From Martensiomyces pterosporus (taxonomy: Eukaryota; Kickxellomycota; Kickxellomycetes; Kickxellales; Kickxellaceae): a stretch of DNA of 64,000 bases. Location: assembly GCA_025201845.1 (NCBI GenBank), contig MU603965.1, forward strand, positions 84,862 through 148,861, read 5' to 3'. Every line of letters begins with the position of its first letter. The first letter of the stretch is position 1. A model generated the notes under the pieces. The model worked only from the letters and a program-made list of their open reading frames with translations. It did not search any database and was not told the origin of the DNA. Positions 21,079 through 29,946 of this stretch are shown here, piece by piece. The translations under genes and the position numbers were made by a program.

Positions 21079-22819
21079 GAGCGCTGCTGTATAAAGGTAC
21101 TGGGTGGTGTCTGCAGTACAAAAGGGAGGATGTATTAGCGTGTTTCTAGATATGGCGTGGCAATGGGACAAAGGTAGAAAAAAAATAGCGCCAAAGAGAA
21201 AAACGAAGCCGCTCTGTAGAGAAACCTGCAGTATGACCAAACCCACGCCTCGTCGTCATCGTTTTCTCATGGCTTGCCTGTGGAGACAGGAGGAAATAAA
21301 CGCCATGTTAGAGATGAGCGCTCTTTTCTACGCTGCCATTTGTCTTCTAATACAACCTGTTCCATGTGGAATATTCCCTACCATCCAATTGGGCTTGCCG
21401 GTGTGCCGTTGGGATGAGGGAGCAGGAAAAGCGGCACACTCTTCAAGAAGCTCCCTTCCCCGCACTCGACGCCCTCCCTGAGCACGGCAATGAACAGCCT
21501 GAACAGAGTTGGGTTTCTTTGTTGCGCCGTTTACCGATCGGCACGCACGGCTGCCGTCCACCTGACCCAGCCAGTGCAGGTGCCATTGATGTGAAAAAAA
21601 ATCAAAAGCAGAGGTGCAGCCTCTCTGCAAGTTCTCTTTCAGCTGCACCTGGTGCTTTTGGTGATCGCCCCCTCCGTCCACACACATCCCAATGGTAAAC
21701 AACAGATACATGCTGGAAAGGTGGGAGCGAGCACATAGAGGCGCAAACCGTCGTCTGACCCGACACGTATTAGCTACTGCTTTGGAGGGCACTCGGAAAG
21801 AAACGAGGATTCGGGTGTGGCATGATGGGCCCTCTCTTTTTTTTTTTTTTGGAGTGTACTCTGTGATCTGTGGAACCACACTTGGGCCGAATCAAATGGC
21901 ACCGATGAGGCGCATCTGTCGCCAGGGTGGTGACGAGAGCTTGGCATGCAGTGAGTGCCAGCCATGCTGAGCACAGAATTAACTATGCAGAACAGCCTCG
22001 TGGCAGGATTCTAGCTGATGGATGCCCATCGGCAAGTGAAGGCACAGCTGAACTCGAAAGTACGGGCATTTTACATGACATTGCATCTCCACACAGCACC
22101 CTGCTTTGGGCAGATTCTGGGGGGTACATGCAGTTCTAAATGCCCTGATGCCTGTGCAAAAACGCACAGGATTGCAGGCAGCTTTGTTTACAGGTAAATC
22201 CTTACAGGACTGCGAGCATTTGAGATGTATTCAGGACCTAGACAGGTTGCTTTTTCCCTCCTGCAGTCCAGCCCTGGTGGTTGAGCACGCCTTGTTGATT
22301 CCTTCGGTTTCCTCAACTGCAATACAGACATGTACTGCTGGAGCCATGACTCGGCATGCTGCCCGGCTGGAGAGCCAATGTCAAGCACCAGAGTGGGCAG
22401 AAGCTGCTATGTTGATGGGCCTGCTGTTCGGCTGAGGTGCACTGAAGGGAATGTCTCGCAGCCCTAACGACTGGCAGCTGCTGGGGGGACTATATATGGC
22501 ACAGGTATGGATTGGAGGCCATAGCGCACAAAAACACAGCAGCTGAGGATGTGCATCGGGAGATCTACGAGCAAAAACAAGCACAAGGGTTGAGGTAAAG
22601 GCAAGGACTGGTTGCAATAGCAAATGGGATACAAAAACCACTGCTTCTTTTTAAAGCGGCAGGGAGGAGCAGGCTCCCTTTGGTCCCTACACTTTGCATA
22701 TCCATTTACTACCATTTTTCAGTTTCATCCAGTCTCTATCCCTATTCATTTTTGTCTGTTCGGCCATTTTCATCTTTGAGAAGCAGCCCGGATAACATTA
22801 TACGCATCTAGCCGACAAT
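21079..22819. other. Intergenic divergent region ATG22-like / dead-protease gene 1
   Basis: About 1.7 kb between divergent starts. It contains a 15-base T run near 21838-21852 and no supported gene. A TATA-like TATATATGG lies near 22491, and the last 150 bases are pyrimidine-rich. Confidence 0.5.
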
Positions 22820-24172
22820 ATGAGGCAGCCAGCGCTACTTGCGATTCTCACACTCATCCTGGGGATGGTGTTTCCATCTAGTGGGAGTTCATCTAGTCTC
22901 AGCAAGCGGCTGATGGACACCTCGGCAGTTGCTGGGTTCAGAGGCGCTCTGCTGGTTGTTAACGGCAAGCAGACGACATGTGAAATCGCGCTAATGGACA
23001 ATCGCTCCGGGTATGTCGCTGCCAGCTGCTTGGAGTTCAATGGCGACCGAGTGAGCTACAAGGCGACCTACGAAGTATACATAGACAACGGGCCCAAGGT
23101 TTCACCCTCGAAGTTCAAAGTGGATGAGCTCGATGTCCATCCCTCATTCAACCAGACAACATATGCCAACAACATCGCCGTTGTCCAGTTCAACATGGCC
23201 GAGCAGCAGCTGTGGAAAAACTACATTGCCGCAGTGCGTGTCGAGTGGGACGACCTGTACTATACGCGCAGGACATTGTCCAACGTGGATAAAGTTATGT
23301 GGAATACGCCTACTGTCGAGGCGCAATTTAATGACAGCGCCGATTGTGCCAGTGCTAACGACCTCTACAAGCAGAACACAAATGGATTCTTCTGCACGAA
23401 CACGAGCACGGTCTCCATCTACAACAGCACCTGCCATATTCCCTATGGAAGTGTATATGCCGTCGTTCAGCCCAAGGATATGGCCATTGCCGCTGTCTAT
23501 AGCCACTCTTCGGTATATGGCCCGAGTATGTGTGCAGATGACCGCCAGCTCCACTACTATACCATCCTGGCAAACTACGTTGCCTGGACCGCTGGCGTCA
23601 TCAAGCGTCCTGTCAACACATTTAGGCACACCTCAAATAACTGGGGTTCGACCAGCACATTTACGATGAACGCGACATCAATGCCAAGCACCTCGGGCGT
23701 TAGCCTCTTTTCAGGCGACATATACTCACGGGAGGCTGTGGTAGTGTCGCCTTCCAGCTCTGCGGCAAGCTCCACACCAAGCACCGCCGTATCGGCATCG
23801 CCAAGCTTGTTGGCGGCTTCTTCTGTGGACACAACCTCCGCTGCAAAATCTACATCCGCTGTGGAAAGCTCGTCTGGCCACTCGGCATCTGCGAGTAGCA
23901 GCAACGGGATATCCAAAAATGCCATCATCGCTATTGCGGTTACAGTGCCCATTGCAACGATTCTGATCATCATAGGGCTGTTCTTCCTGTACAAACGGTG
24001 GTATAGGCAGCGCAACGAGCAGATGTGGGATCCCAACAGCGAGCGTAGAAACATCAACGCAATGCATATTATGAACGAGCTTGGTGGTGCTTCAGGGGAC
24101 AGCGACTTGCCTGCATATGAAGACCAGCTGTCCAGAAATGGCTCCAAGCACACTGCTGACAACAAGACCTGA
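22820..24172 (+). CDS. Membrane-anchored trypsin-fold pseudoprotease 1
   Basis: A 450-residue single-pass membrane protein. A signal peptide (1-22) is followed by KR at 29-30 (kexin or activation site) and VAGF where trypsins have IVGG. The chymotrypsin-like order is kept, but the catalytic residues are not. The TAAHC box reads VAASC (66-70), so His is Ser. The DNDIAL box reads YANNIAV (115-121), so Asp is Asn. No GDSGGP is seen; the matching place reads CHIPYGSVYA. Many N-x-S/T sites are present. A Ser/Thr-rich stalk (about 300-365) leads to one transmembrane helix (about 370-395) and an acidic cytosolic tail ending in a DLPAYEDQL motif. It is probably a cell-surface binding or sensing protein; the ligand is unknown. 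Its paralog is at 25336, transcribed towards it. Confidence 0.85.
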   Translation: MRQPALLAILTLILGMVFPSSGSSSSLSKRLMDTSAVAGFRGALLVVNGKQTTCEIALMDNRSGYVAASCLEFNGDRVSYKATYEVYIDNGPKVSPSKFKVDELDVHPSFNQTTYANNIAVVQFNMAEQQLWKNYIAAVRVEWDDLYYTRRTLSNVDKVMWNTPTVEAQFNDSADCASANDLYKQNTNGFFCTNTSTVSIYNSTCHIPYGSVYAVVQPKDMAIAAVYSHSSVYGPSMCADDRQLHYYTILANYVAWTAGVIKRPVNTFRHTSNNWGSTSTFTMNATSMPSTSGVSLFSGDIYSREAVVVSPSSSAASSTPSTAVSASPSLLAASSVDTTSAAKSTSAVESSSGHSASASSSNGISKNAIIAIAVTVPIATILIIIGLFFLYKRWYRQRNEQMWDPNSERRNINAMHIMNELGGASGDSDLPAYEDQLSRNGSKHTADNKT

Positions 24173-24289
24173 TAGCATTGATATCCTTTCCATTCCCCTG
24201 GTTTATTTCAGCTGGGTTTTCATAGAGGCCACATGTATAACCACCGAAATACACGCTTTATGTGGAGCTGCAGTACTTTGGTGCCTGGA

Positions 24290-24500
24290 AGAAGTAGAAT
24301 ACACGCTTGCGCACGACGAGAGCGAAAACAATGGCGACACGATTGAGGCAAACAGTGACGAAAGCTATGCCATGAGTAAGATGTCGCCAGTGGATACCCA
24401 AAGCATCAAGTTATTTGCTGGAGGCAGCGACCTGCCTGCCTATGACAACCAGCTGTTTGGAGATGCTGCCATGCCAAGGCACGACAACAAGGCTTTATAA
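24290..24500 (+). pseudogene. Duplicated tail of the pseudoprotease gene (remnant or alternative last exon)
   Basis: About 120-330 bases beyond the stop at 24172, a plus-strand frame ends GGSDLPAYDNQLFGD ... HDNKAL, clearly resembling the tail of the preceding gene (GDSDLPAYEDQLSRN ... ADNKT). The nucleotide match is strongest at 24422-24457. No signal, protease-like domain or good ATG belongs to it. It could be the 3' remnant of a third tandem copy, or a second terminal exon giving the receptor a different cytoplasmic tail (potential acceptors TTTCAG near 24211 and TTCATAG near 24226). Transcript data would be needed to choose. Confidence 0.55.
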
Positions 24501-24644
24501 ATCGACAGTACATTGTTCACGCTTCACATGATCCCTTTTTTATTTTATTTTTACAATGCAGCATACTTCCATACCTGCATCATGTATATGATTGCGAGGG
24601 AGACATGTGCTATAGAAACAGCGGTACTATCAAAATGGGAGGGT

Positions 24645-24902
24645 TCAGTGAAGCAGAGCAGGGCGGTTCGTGGAGCAGCGGCTAGTGTGGAACAAGAAGC
24701 CTGCTTCGCCCTCGATGACCGTGCTGCAAGTAGGGCACAAGTGAGCGCTGATCTTGTTTTGCCTGAGTGTGCGCTTGGGTCCAGTACCAGGCTGCGGGGC
24801 GAGTGCTTCTGCTACAGCAGCCCTTAGAGCATCGTCGCTGGCATATTTTTCGTTCTTCTGCTGAAGCTGCTGTTGGCTGATCTTGGCTGTGTCCATGTCC
24901 AT
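24645..24902 (-). CDS. Mini zinc-finger-like protein C (C2HC)
   Basis: An 85-residue protein. The N-terminus is polar with a Gln-rich helix (QQQLQQKNEKY), then an Ala-rich segment. The module is near the C-terminus: CPTCSTVIEGEAGFLFHTSRC, that is C-x2-C-x12-H-x3-C. This spacing equals that of mini gene D and differs from the H-x6-H of A and B. A second in-frame ATG two codons later is possible. The gene sits between the two pseudoprotease genes, tail-to-tail with the first. Function unknown. Confidence 0.65.
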   Translation of the reverse strand: MDMDTAKISQQQLQQKNEKYASDDALRAAVAEALAPQPGTGPKRTLRQNKISAHLCPTCSTVIEGEAGFLFHTSRCSTNRPALLH

Positions 24903-25335
24903 TTTTTTTTAGTGCAAGTGTTTTGCAGGAATAGGTGGTGCGAAATGGAGACTGTGTGTGCGCGTGTGTATGTGTGTGGAAGAAGGCAGTGAGAGAAGGG
25001 AGGCAAAAGCTGTGTCGCGCGTACACCGAGTACACTGGCTGCTTTTTTATATCGCCCGTGGCTTGGGTAGCGGTGAAGAAAAATATATCCACGCTCTGCA
25101 GCTGCTGTCGGCATTTTTTTTTATGTTAGCAGCTACAGCATTGGCTTTCCAGTACTCTCGATTCCACGTGAGCAGGCTCAGTGAGCAGAATAGGCACAGA
25201 CAGCTGGTGCTGTTCTTGTCAAGTGTTTGGTACATCAGTCATCCAGTCAGGTGACCGGCATCTCTGCCCATCTGCCAAAAAAAATAAAAACGCGCGCTCG
25301 TAACTGCTAAAAACGTAAACCACGTGGGCATGTCA
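24903..25335. other. Intergenic region between mini gene C and pseudoprotease 2
   Basis: A stretch of 433 bases, the promoter side of mini gene C and the 3' flank of the gene at 25336. It includes A/T-rich runs near 24903-24910 and 25277-25290. No gene is seen. Confidence 0.55.
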
Positions 25336-26718
25336 TTAAATAAGAACCTTTGAGGAGGCGTCGCTTGGTTCCAGCCGAATAGTACGCCGTGAATAGTATT
25401 TGCGGAATATCAGGGGCAAGCTCTGTCTGGCAGTCTTGCGGTTTCTGGTTTCGGTGGTGCTGTGTGTACCAAGGCTTTTCTCTTCAGAGGACGGCCCGGG
25501 TGTCTTGGATAGCAGGGCGGCTCTCTTCGTCTTTTGCCACTTAAGCAAGTAGAACAAGCCAGCGCCGACAATGGCTACTGCCACTGGAATGCCCACAGCA
25601 AACCCAATTGTCTGGCCCTTTGTTAGGCCAGAGGTGTTGTCCTGAGATGCAGAAGCAGTGGGCGAAGGGCTTTGTGCAGAGTCATCCGAAGAGGCACTTG
25701 AGGTGATTGCAGACGTGTCAGAAGAAGAGCTTGCTGTCGTCGGACTTGAGGAGGAAGGATCAGTGGTTGCCAGCAACCTACTGATTGCATTTTGTGACCA
25801 ATCCCCGCCATACACAGTCACGCCGTCGATGGACATGGCCTGCGGCAATGCCATCTTGTACCCAGGGTCGTTGTTAGGCTTGAACCTGTCGTCGGCGATA
25901 GACTTGTTCACCGCCCGGCGCAGGACGCTTTCGGCGAAACTGACGTAGTTCGTAAGTATCGTGTAGTAGCTCAGCTGGTTTTCGCCATTTACGTCACATG
26001 GGCTATTCCCTGAAGACGCGGTATGGCTGTAGATGGCAGCCGCTGAAACGTACTTGCTGGATTTTGCATAGGCGATGCCAAATGGAATCCCACAAGTGTG
26101 GGTGTCATAGGTCGTGTTCTGGGCCCACCCGCCGCACAGGAGGTCGTTGGAGTTTGCAAAGTAAAGGTTGGACATTGCAGCGCAGTGGTCGTCAGACTGG
26201 AAATGCGACTCGATGGACAGCTGGCCCCACTGCAAGCTTTCGACGTCAAGCAGCAGCTTTCTGGTATATGCGATGCTGGTCCACGATGAGCGGTCCATGG
26301 CGATGGGTGTGCCGATTTCATCGCTGGTGTTGGTGCCGCTAAGCTCGATTACAGCAATGTTGTTGGCAAGAGTGTCTGGGCTGTATGACGGGTGCAGGTG
26401 GATTTTTATGACTGCTGCCTGCTTTTGCTGGCCCTGGCTGTTGCTCAGGAACACTTTGTAGGTTGTTCCGGTGTTCTGCTGAGCTCCTATGTAATCCAGG
26501 CAGCTGGCGGCCACGAAGCCTGAGCTGCCATCAATGGGCACTACGGAGCACGTTGTTTGGGTCCCGTTCTTAGTCAGAATGCCAGTGTAAAAGCCTGCAA
26601 CATCAGAGTCTGACAGGGAGTCACTTTGCCTCTTTCCATGCTGGCTCGGATAGCCGTGGACTGTCTGGAGGGCGGAGTATGCAGTTAGGAGGTATGCAAA
26701 GATGGTCGTGTAGTTCAT
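25336..26718 (-). CDS. Membrane-anchored trypsin-fold pseudoprotease 2
   Basis: A 460-residue paralog of the protein at 22820 with the same architecture. It has a signal peptide (1-22), KR at 29-30, then DVAGF in place of IVGG. VAASC (69-73) replaces TAAHC and LANNIAV (117-123) replaces DNDIAL, so catalytic His and Asp are lost as Ser and Asn in both paralogs. CGIPFGIAYA stands where the Ser box would be. A Ser/Thr stalk (about 310-365), one transmembrane helix (about 372-395) and a basic cytosolic tail of about 65 residues follow. The tail differs completely from paralog 1, suggesting different intracellular partners. The shared loss pattern implies a common dead ancestor and therefore a selected non-enzymatic role (inference). 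Confidence 0.85.
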   Translation of the reverse strand: MNYTTIFAYLLTAYSALQTVHGYPSQHGKRQSDSLSDSDVAGFYTGILTKNGTQTTCSVVPIDGSSGFVAASCLDYIGAQQNTGTTYKVFLSNSQGQQKQAAVIKIHLHPSYSPDTLANNIAVIELSGTNTSDEIGTPIAMDRSSWTSIAYTRKLLLDVESLQWGQLSIESHFQSDDHCAAMSNLYFANSNDLLCGGWAQNTTYDTHTCGIPFGIAYAKSSKYVSAAAIYSHTASSGNSPCDVNGENQLSYYTILTNYVSFAESVLRRAVNKSIADDRFKPNNDPGYKMALPQAMSIDGVTVYGGDWSQNAISRLLATTDPSSSSPTTASSSSDTSAITSSASSDDSAQSPSPTASASQDNTSGLTKGQTIGFAVGIPVAVAIVGAGLFYLLKWQKTKRAALLSKTPGPSSEEKSLGTHSTTETRNRKTARQSLPLIFRKYYSRRTIRLEPSDASSKVLI

Positions 26719-27962
26719 GTTCGTGAAAAATCAAGGGTCGTGGGTGGTAACAATGCAGTGCAGATGAAATGGAATGAAAGGGGCGAAGAATGCAGTGATA
26801 GGTGATGCGGAATGAAGAAGAGTGAGGGTTAAGGGTGTTGAAAAATGAGTGAGATGACGATGAGATGAGGAAAGGCGGAAGAGAGAAGAGAAAACAGCGG
26901 AGAACAGCCCAAATCAGCTGAGTCCTTCTATACTCGTTTGCCCACGAGTGTTTACCACGTCTATATTATTAGAACTCCATAAAAAGAACGATCGGCGCTT
27001 TTTGAAAATACAAGTTTTCCCGCTTGCTTATTTAAAATACAAGGTGTTCGTGAATCGGATGCACTCGGGGCATTAGCCCGCATTAACACGCATGAAAAAC
27101 AGAATTGACAGTGCGCTGGGACCTCGCTGGCCAAGATGTGCGGGCATACAGAAGGTGTCCTGGTATCCTTGCCCACTTGTTGGCCACCTTGGGCTTCTGC
27201 AAGTTTCATTCCTGTGCCAAGAAAGCTCAATGCACCCAAAAACTGATTTCCCCACACGCCCAGCAGTGCTAAGGAAAGCGGTCTGTGGATCTTCCTTTCC
27301 GATTACCCTTTATTCCACTCTGTCACTCACAGCAGCACCAAGCGGAGCTTTAGCGCGGCCCCGCCATTGCTCCCTTCCTACGGAGGCCGATTCCTCCGCT
27401 CCTTGGTGTCTTGATCAGCTGGATTTGGCCGCAACAGGTCTGGATCCTTGCCAATACTAGAAATAGTACGGCCTAGATTGAAAGACCATCCGCCCCTTTT
27501 GCTTCAGCGAAGTATTGAAGCACCGGAGCAAAGCCGTGGCCCCCTTTGGCTAGGCCGTTGGATGCAATTAAGCGAGCATGTATATATCCAGGCCGAGCGC
27601 GGCGTCGTTGGGATATTTGAACAGCGAAGCCTTAGGCTCGAGCTGCGCAAGAATGGGCTTGGAAGACAGGCAAAGAACATTAATGAGGAGGGCTCGTTCC
27701 ATACATACACAGCTAAATAGCAGCATATTCATTCACAGCCATGGCATATAAAAGGGCATGGCATGTCGTGCCAAAAGCTGGCGTGTCAATCGTATTTACT
27801 CTTTTTGGTACCGATACTATTGTCCAGCCACACGGGGTAGTGAACTCGCATTGATTGGTGTCTGCACCCTACAAGAGAGCTTTTAACTTCTCTCCATCTT
27901 GTCCATATCTCTCTTCATCCTAACTATATAACTGCCCTCCATTGCTGCGCATTTTCTCAATC
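26719..27962. other. Divergent intergenic region pseudoprotease 2 / hexokinase-like 1
   Basis: About 1.2 kb between divergent starts. The middle (27,090-27,720) has overlapping open frames without domains. Two TATA boxes precede the hexokinase-like gene. No gene is supported. Confidence 0.5.
27747..27753 (+). promoter_or_regulatory. Distal TATA box of hexokinase-like gene 1
   Basis: TATAAAA followed by GGG, 210 bases before the ATG at 27963. This is the stronger of two TATA candidates; the other, TATATAA at 27925-27931, is only 32 bases before the ATG and may lie in the leader. Confidence 0.45.
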
Positions 27963-29485
27963 ATGGCACCCGCTGCCAAGCCGACTTCCTTGCCTTTCGC
28001 TGTCTCTGCGCTGTCTAGCAGGCAGCTCGAGTTCCTGGCTCAGATCTCTGCCGCCTTTGCAGTCTCTGATGAGCAGCTGAGCGCNNNNNNNNNNNNNNNN
28101 NNNNNNNNNNNNNNNNNNNNNNNNNNNNNNNNNNNNNNNNNNNNNNNNNNNNNNNNNNNNNNNNNNNNNNNNNNNNNNNNNNNNNNNNNNNNNNNNNNNN
28201 NNNNNNNNNNNNNNNNNNNNNNNNNNNNNNNNNNNNNNNNNNNNNNNNNNNNNNNNNNNNNNNNNNNNNNNNNNNNNNNNNNNNNNNNNNNNNNNNNNNN
28301 NNNNNNNNNNNNNNNNNNNNNNNNNNNNNNNNNNNNNNNNNNNNNNNNNNNNNNNNNNNNNNNNNNNNNNNNNNNNNNNCCACAACCTCCACCACCCAGG
28401 TCTTTATCGCCTCGCCTGCCAGCACCCAGTGTGTGTCCAGCTTCTTTGAGTTCGTTGCCTACTGCATCCGCGACTATCTACAGACCCACGACCTGGAGAA
28501 TGCTGCTGCCAGCAAGCCCCTGCCCTTGGGTGTCACCATCGCGCTCCCAGTTGCCGAGTGCGGCTCTGCCGAGTGCATCAAGTGCCAGGTGTCTGAGGTG
28601 ACCAAGGAGGACTCGCTCGATCTGACTGGCGGCGACATTGCGCGCAGGCTCTGCGACACGATCCTGCGCAACCACCTCCCCGTGCACATCACCTCGGTCA
28701 CCAACAACGTCGTCAGCGCACTGGTCGCCGCACAGCACACCGACAAGACCACCCGCGTTGCTGCCTCGTTCAACCACGGCGTCAATGCCGCGTACTACGA
28801 GAAGCTCCACAACGTCGAGAAGATCAACCCCGCCGGAAGTGCTCACGACACCGACGAGGTGGCCATCAACACCGAGCTCGGCCGCTTTGGCTCGTCCACC
28901 GAGTCGCTGCCGCTCACCATGTGGGACCACCGCATCGACCGCGAGTCGCGCAACCCTGGCCACCAGGCATTCGAGAAGATGGTTGCCGACCAGTACCTCG
29001 GCGAGATCGTGCGCAACCTGATCACCGACTTCATGGACAGCCATCTCCTGTTCACAGTCAGGTGCCCAGTCGAGAAAATCAGCAACAACTACTCGTTCCA
29101 CACGGCATACATGGGATCCATCATGGAGGACGAGTCCGAGGAGCTCAGCACTGTTGACGGAATCTTCGCTGCGGAGTACGGCATTGCCACCTCGCTTGGC
29201 GACCGCCAGATCATCCGTGCGCTGTGCGAGACCGTTGCCACCCGTGCATCACGCCTCTCTGGCGCAGCGCTTGCAGCCCTTGTTCTGAAGAGCAACGCCA
29301 ATCCCAGCTCTGCGTCGGTTGCTCTCAGCGGCGCTCTGTTCGACATGAACCGCAAGATGTACGAGAACACGATTGCTACGCTGCAGGAGCAGCTGATCAA
29401 GGCGTCTGCCGCTCAGGCAAACATCCACTTCCAGCGCCGCAATTCGGACCTTATTGGCGCTGCGGTCAATGCTGTCTGCGTCTAG
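27963..29485 (+). CDS. Hexokinase-family pseudoenzyme 1, interrupted by assembly gap
   Basis: It starts at the ATG at 27963 and ends at the TAG at 29483-29485, with 295 undetermined bases (28085-28379) inside. Before the gap, the N-terminal helix resembles hexokinases (FAVSDEQL). After it comes the fold: PLGVTIALPV, VTNNVVSALVAA, FNHGVNAAYYE, INTELGRFG, then NPGHQAFEKMVADQYLGEIV. Catalytic motifs are altered: the NDT of the active-site loop is NNV, so the base Asp is lost; GTGxNAxYxE is NHGVNAAYYE; NxEWGxF is NTELGRF. The N-terminal phosphate loop is in the gap. It probably does not phosphorylate glucose; a regulatory or sensing role is inferred. The frame shifts by one across the nominal gap, so the gap length is only an estimate. 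It is nearly identical to the copy at 63345. Confidence 0.82.
28085..28379. other. Assembly gap of 295 N inside hexokinase-like gene 1
   Basis: By comparison with the tandem paralog at 29947, the missing piece should hold roughly 80-95 codons including the phosphate-1 region, so the gap size is about right. The gap falls in a gene that has a near-identical copy elsewhere, which is a common cause of assembly breaks. Confidence 0.98.
28830..29485 (+). repeat. Long inverted duplicate, left copy
   Basis: These 656 bases match 64000-63345 on the opposite strand without any gap. By eye there are about 19 mismatches, of which about 15 fall in the last 100 bases. The match may extend further, since the right copy runs off the window. 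The flanks after the stop codons are unrelated. Confidence 0.9.
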
Positions 29486-29946
29486 CTCCAGTGTGATCCA
29501 CGTTTCGTCTTTCCGCTCTGTGTAAATACCGTTTTCAAATGCCGGGCCGTGAGGGCCCATGTCTATTTTCAACCACCACAACCTAAAAATAAAGCCTCAG
29601 CATTCCTTTCTCACGTTGGTGCGTGGCGTCACGCCCATTGAACTAAGGAGCCAGCAGCGAGACTCGGGTATGCCGTGGGCCACATGGGCTGCGCAACAGA
29701 ATTCTTTTCTGGCCGACACTTGTTTCTTCCGCGCCGTGCGACGGCTGCCCGCTCACTAGCCCTCATCCTAGCGGGACACGCTCTGGCAATATAAAACAGC
29801 ACGCGTGGAGGAAAGGGCGAGGGCGTGCAGCGAGTCTGGACAAACAAACGCAGCACCCTTTATTCACACGCCTCCGCCTATTCTTTGCTCTCTATTCTAC
29901 TCCTCGCTCTTCAAGACACTTGCAAGCAACAGACACAACGCACTCA
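29486..29946. other. Intergenic region between tandem hexokinase-like genes
   Basis: A stretch of 461 bases, including the 3' end of copy 1 and the promoter of copy 2 (TATAAAA at 29790-29796). No gene is seen. Confidence 0.6.
29790..29796 (+). promoter_or_regulatory. TATA box of hexokinase-like gene 2
   Basis: TATAAAA, 150 bases before the ATG at 29947, in a spacing similar to the distal TATA box of copy 1. Confidence 0.45.

Noticed and set aside
3547..21855. Three T runs each followed by GGA (near 3561, 18838 and 21852) as possible SINE tails
   Set aside because: Sequences on either side are not similar beyond the run and three bases, so there is no sign of a shared element.
27090..27720. 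Possible structural RNA or mobile-element remnant upstream of hexokinase-like gene 1
   Set aside because: Some GC-rich hairpin-like stretches (near 27,500-27,560) but no tRNA, 5S or transposase signature could be matched.
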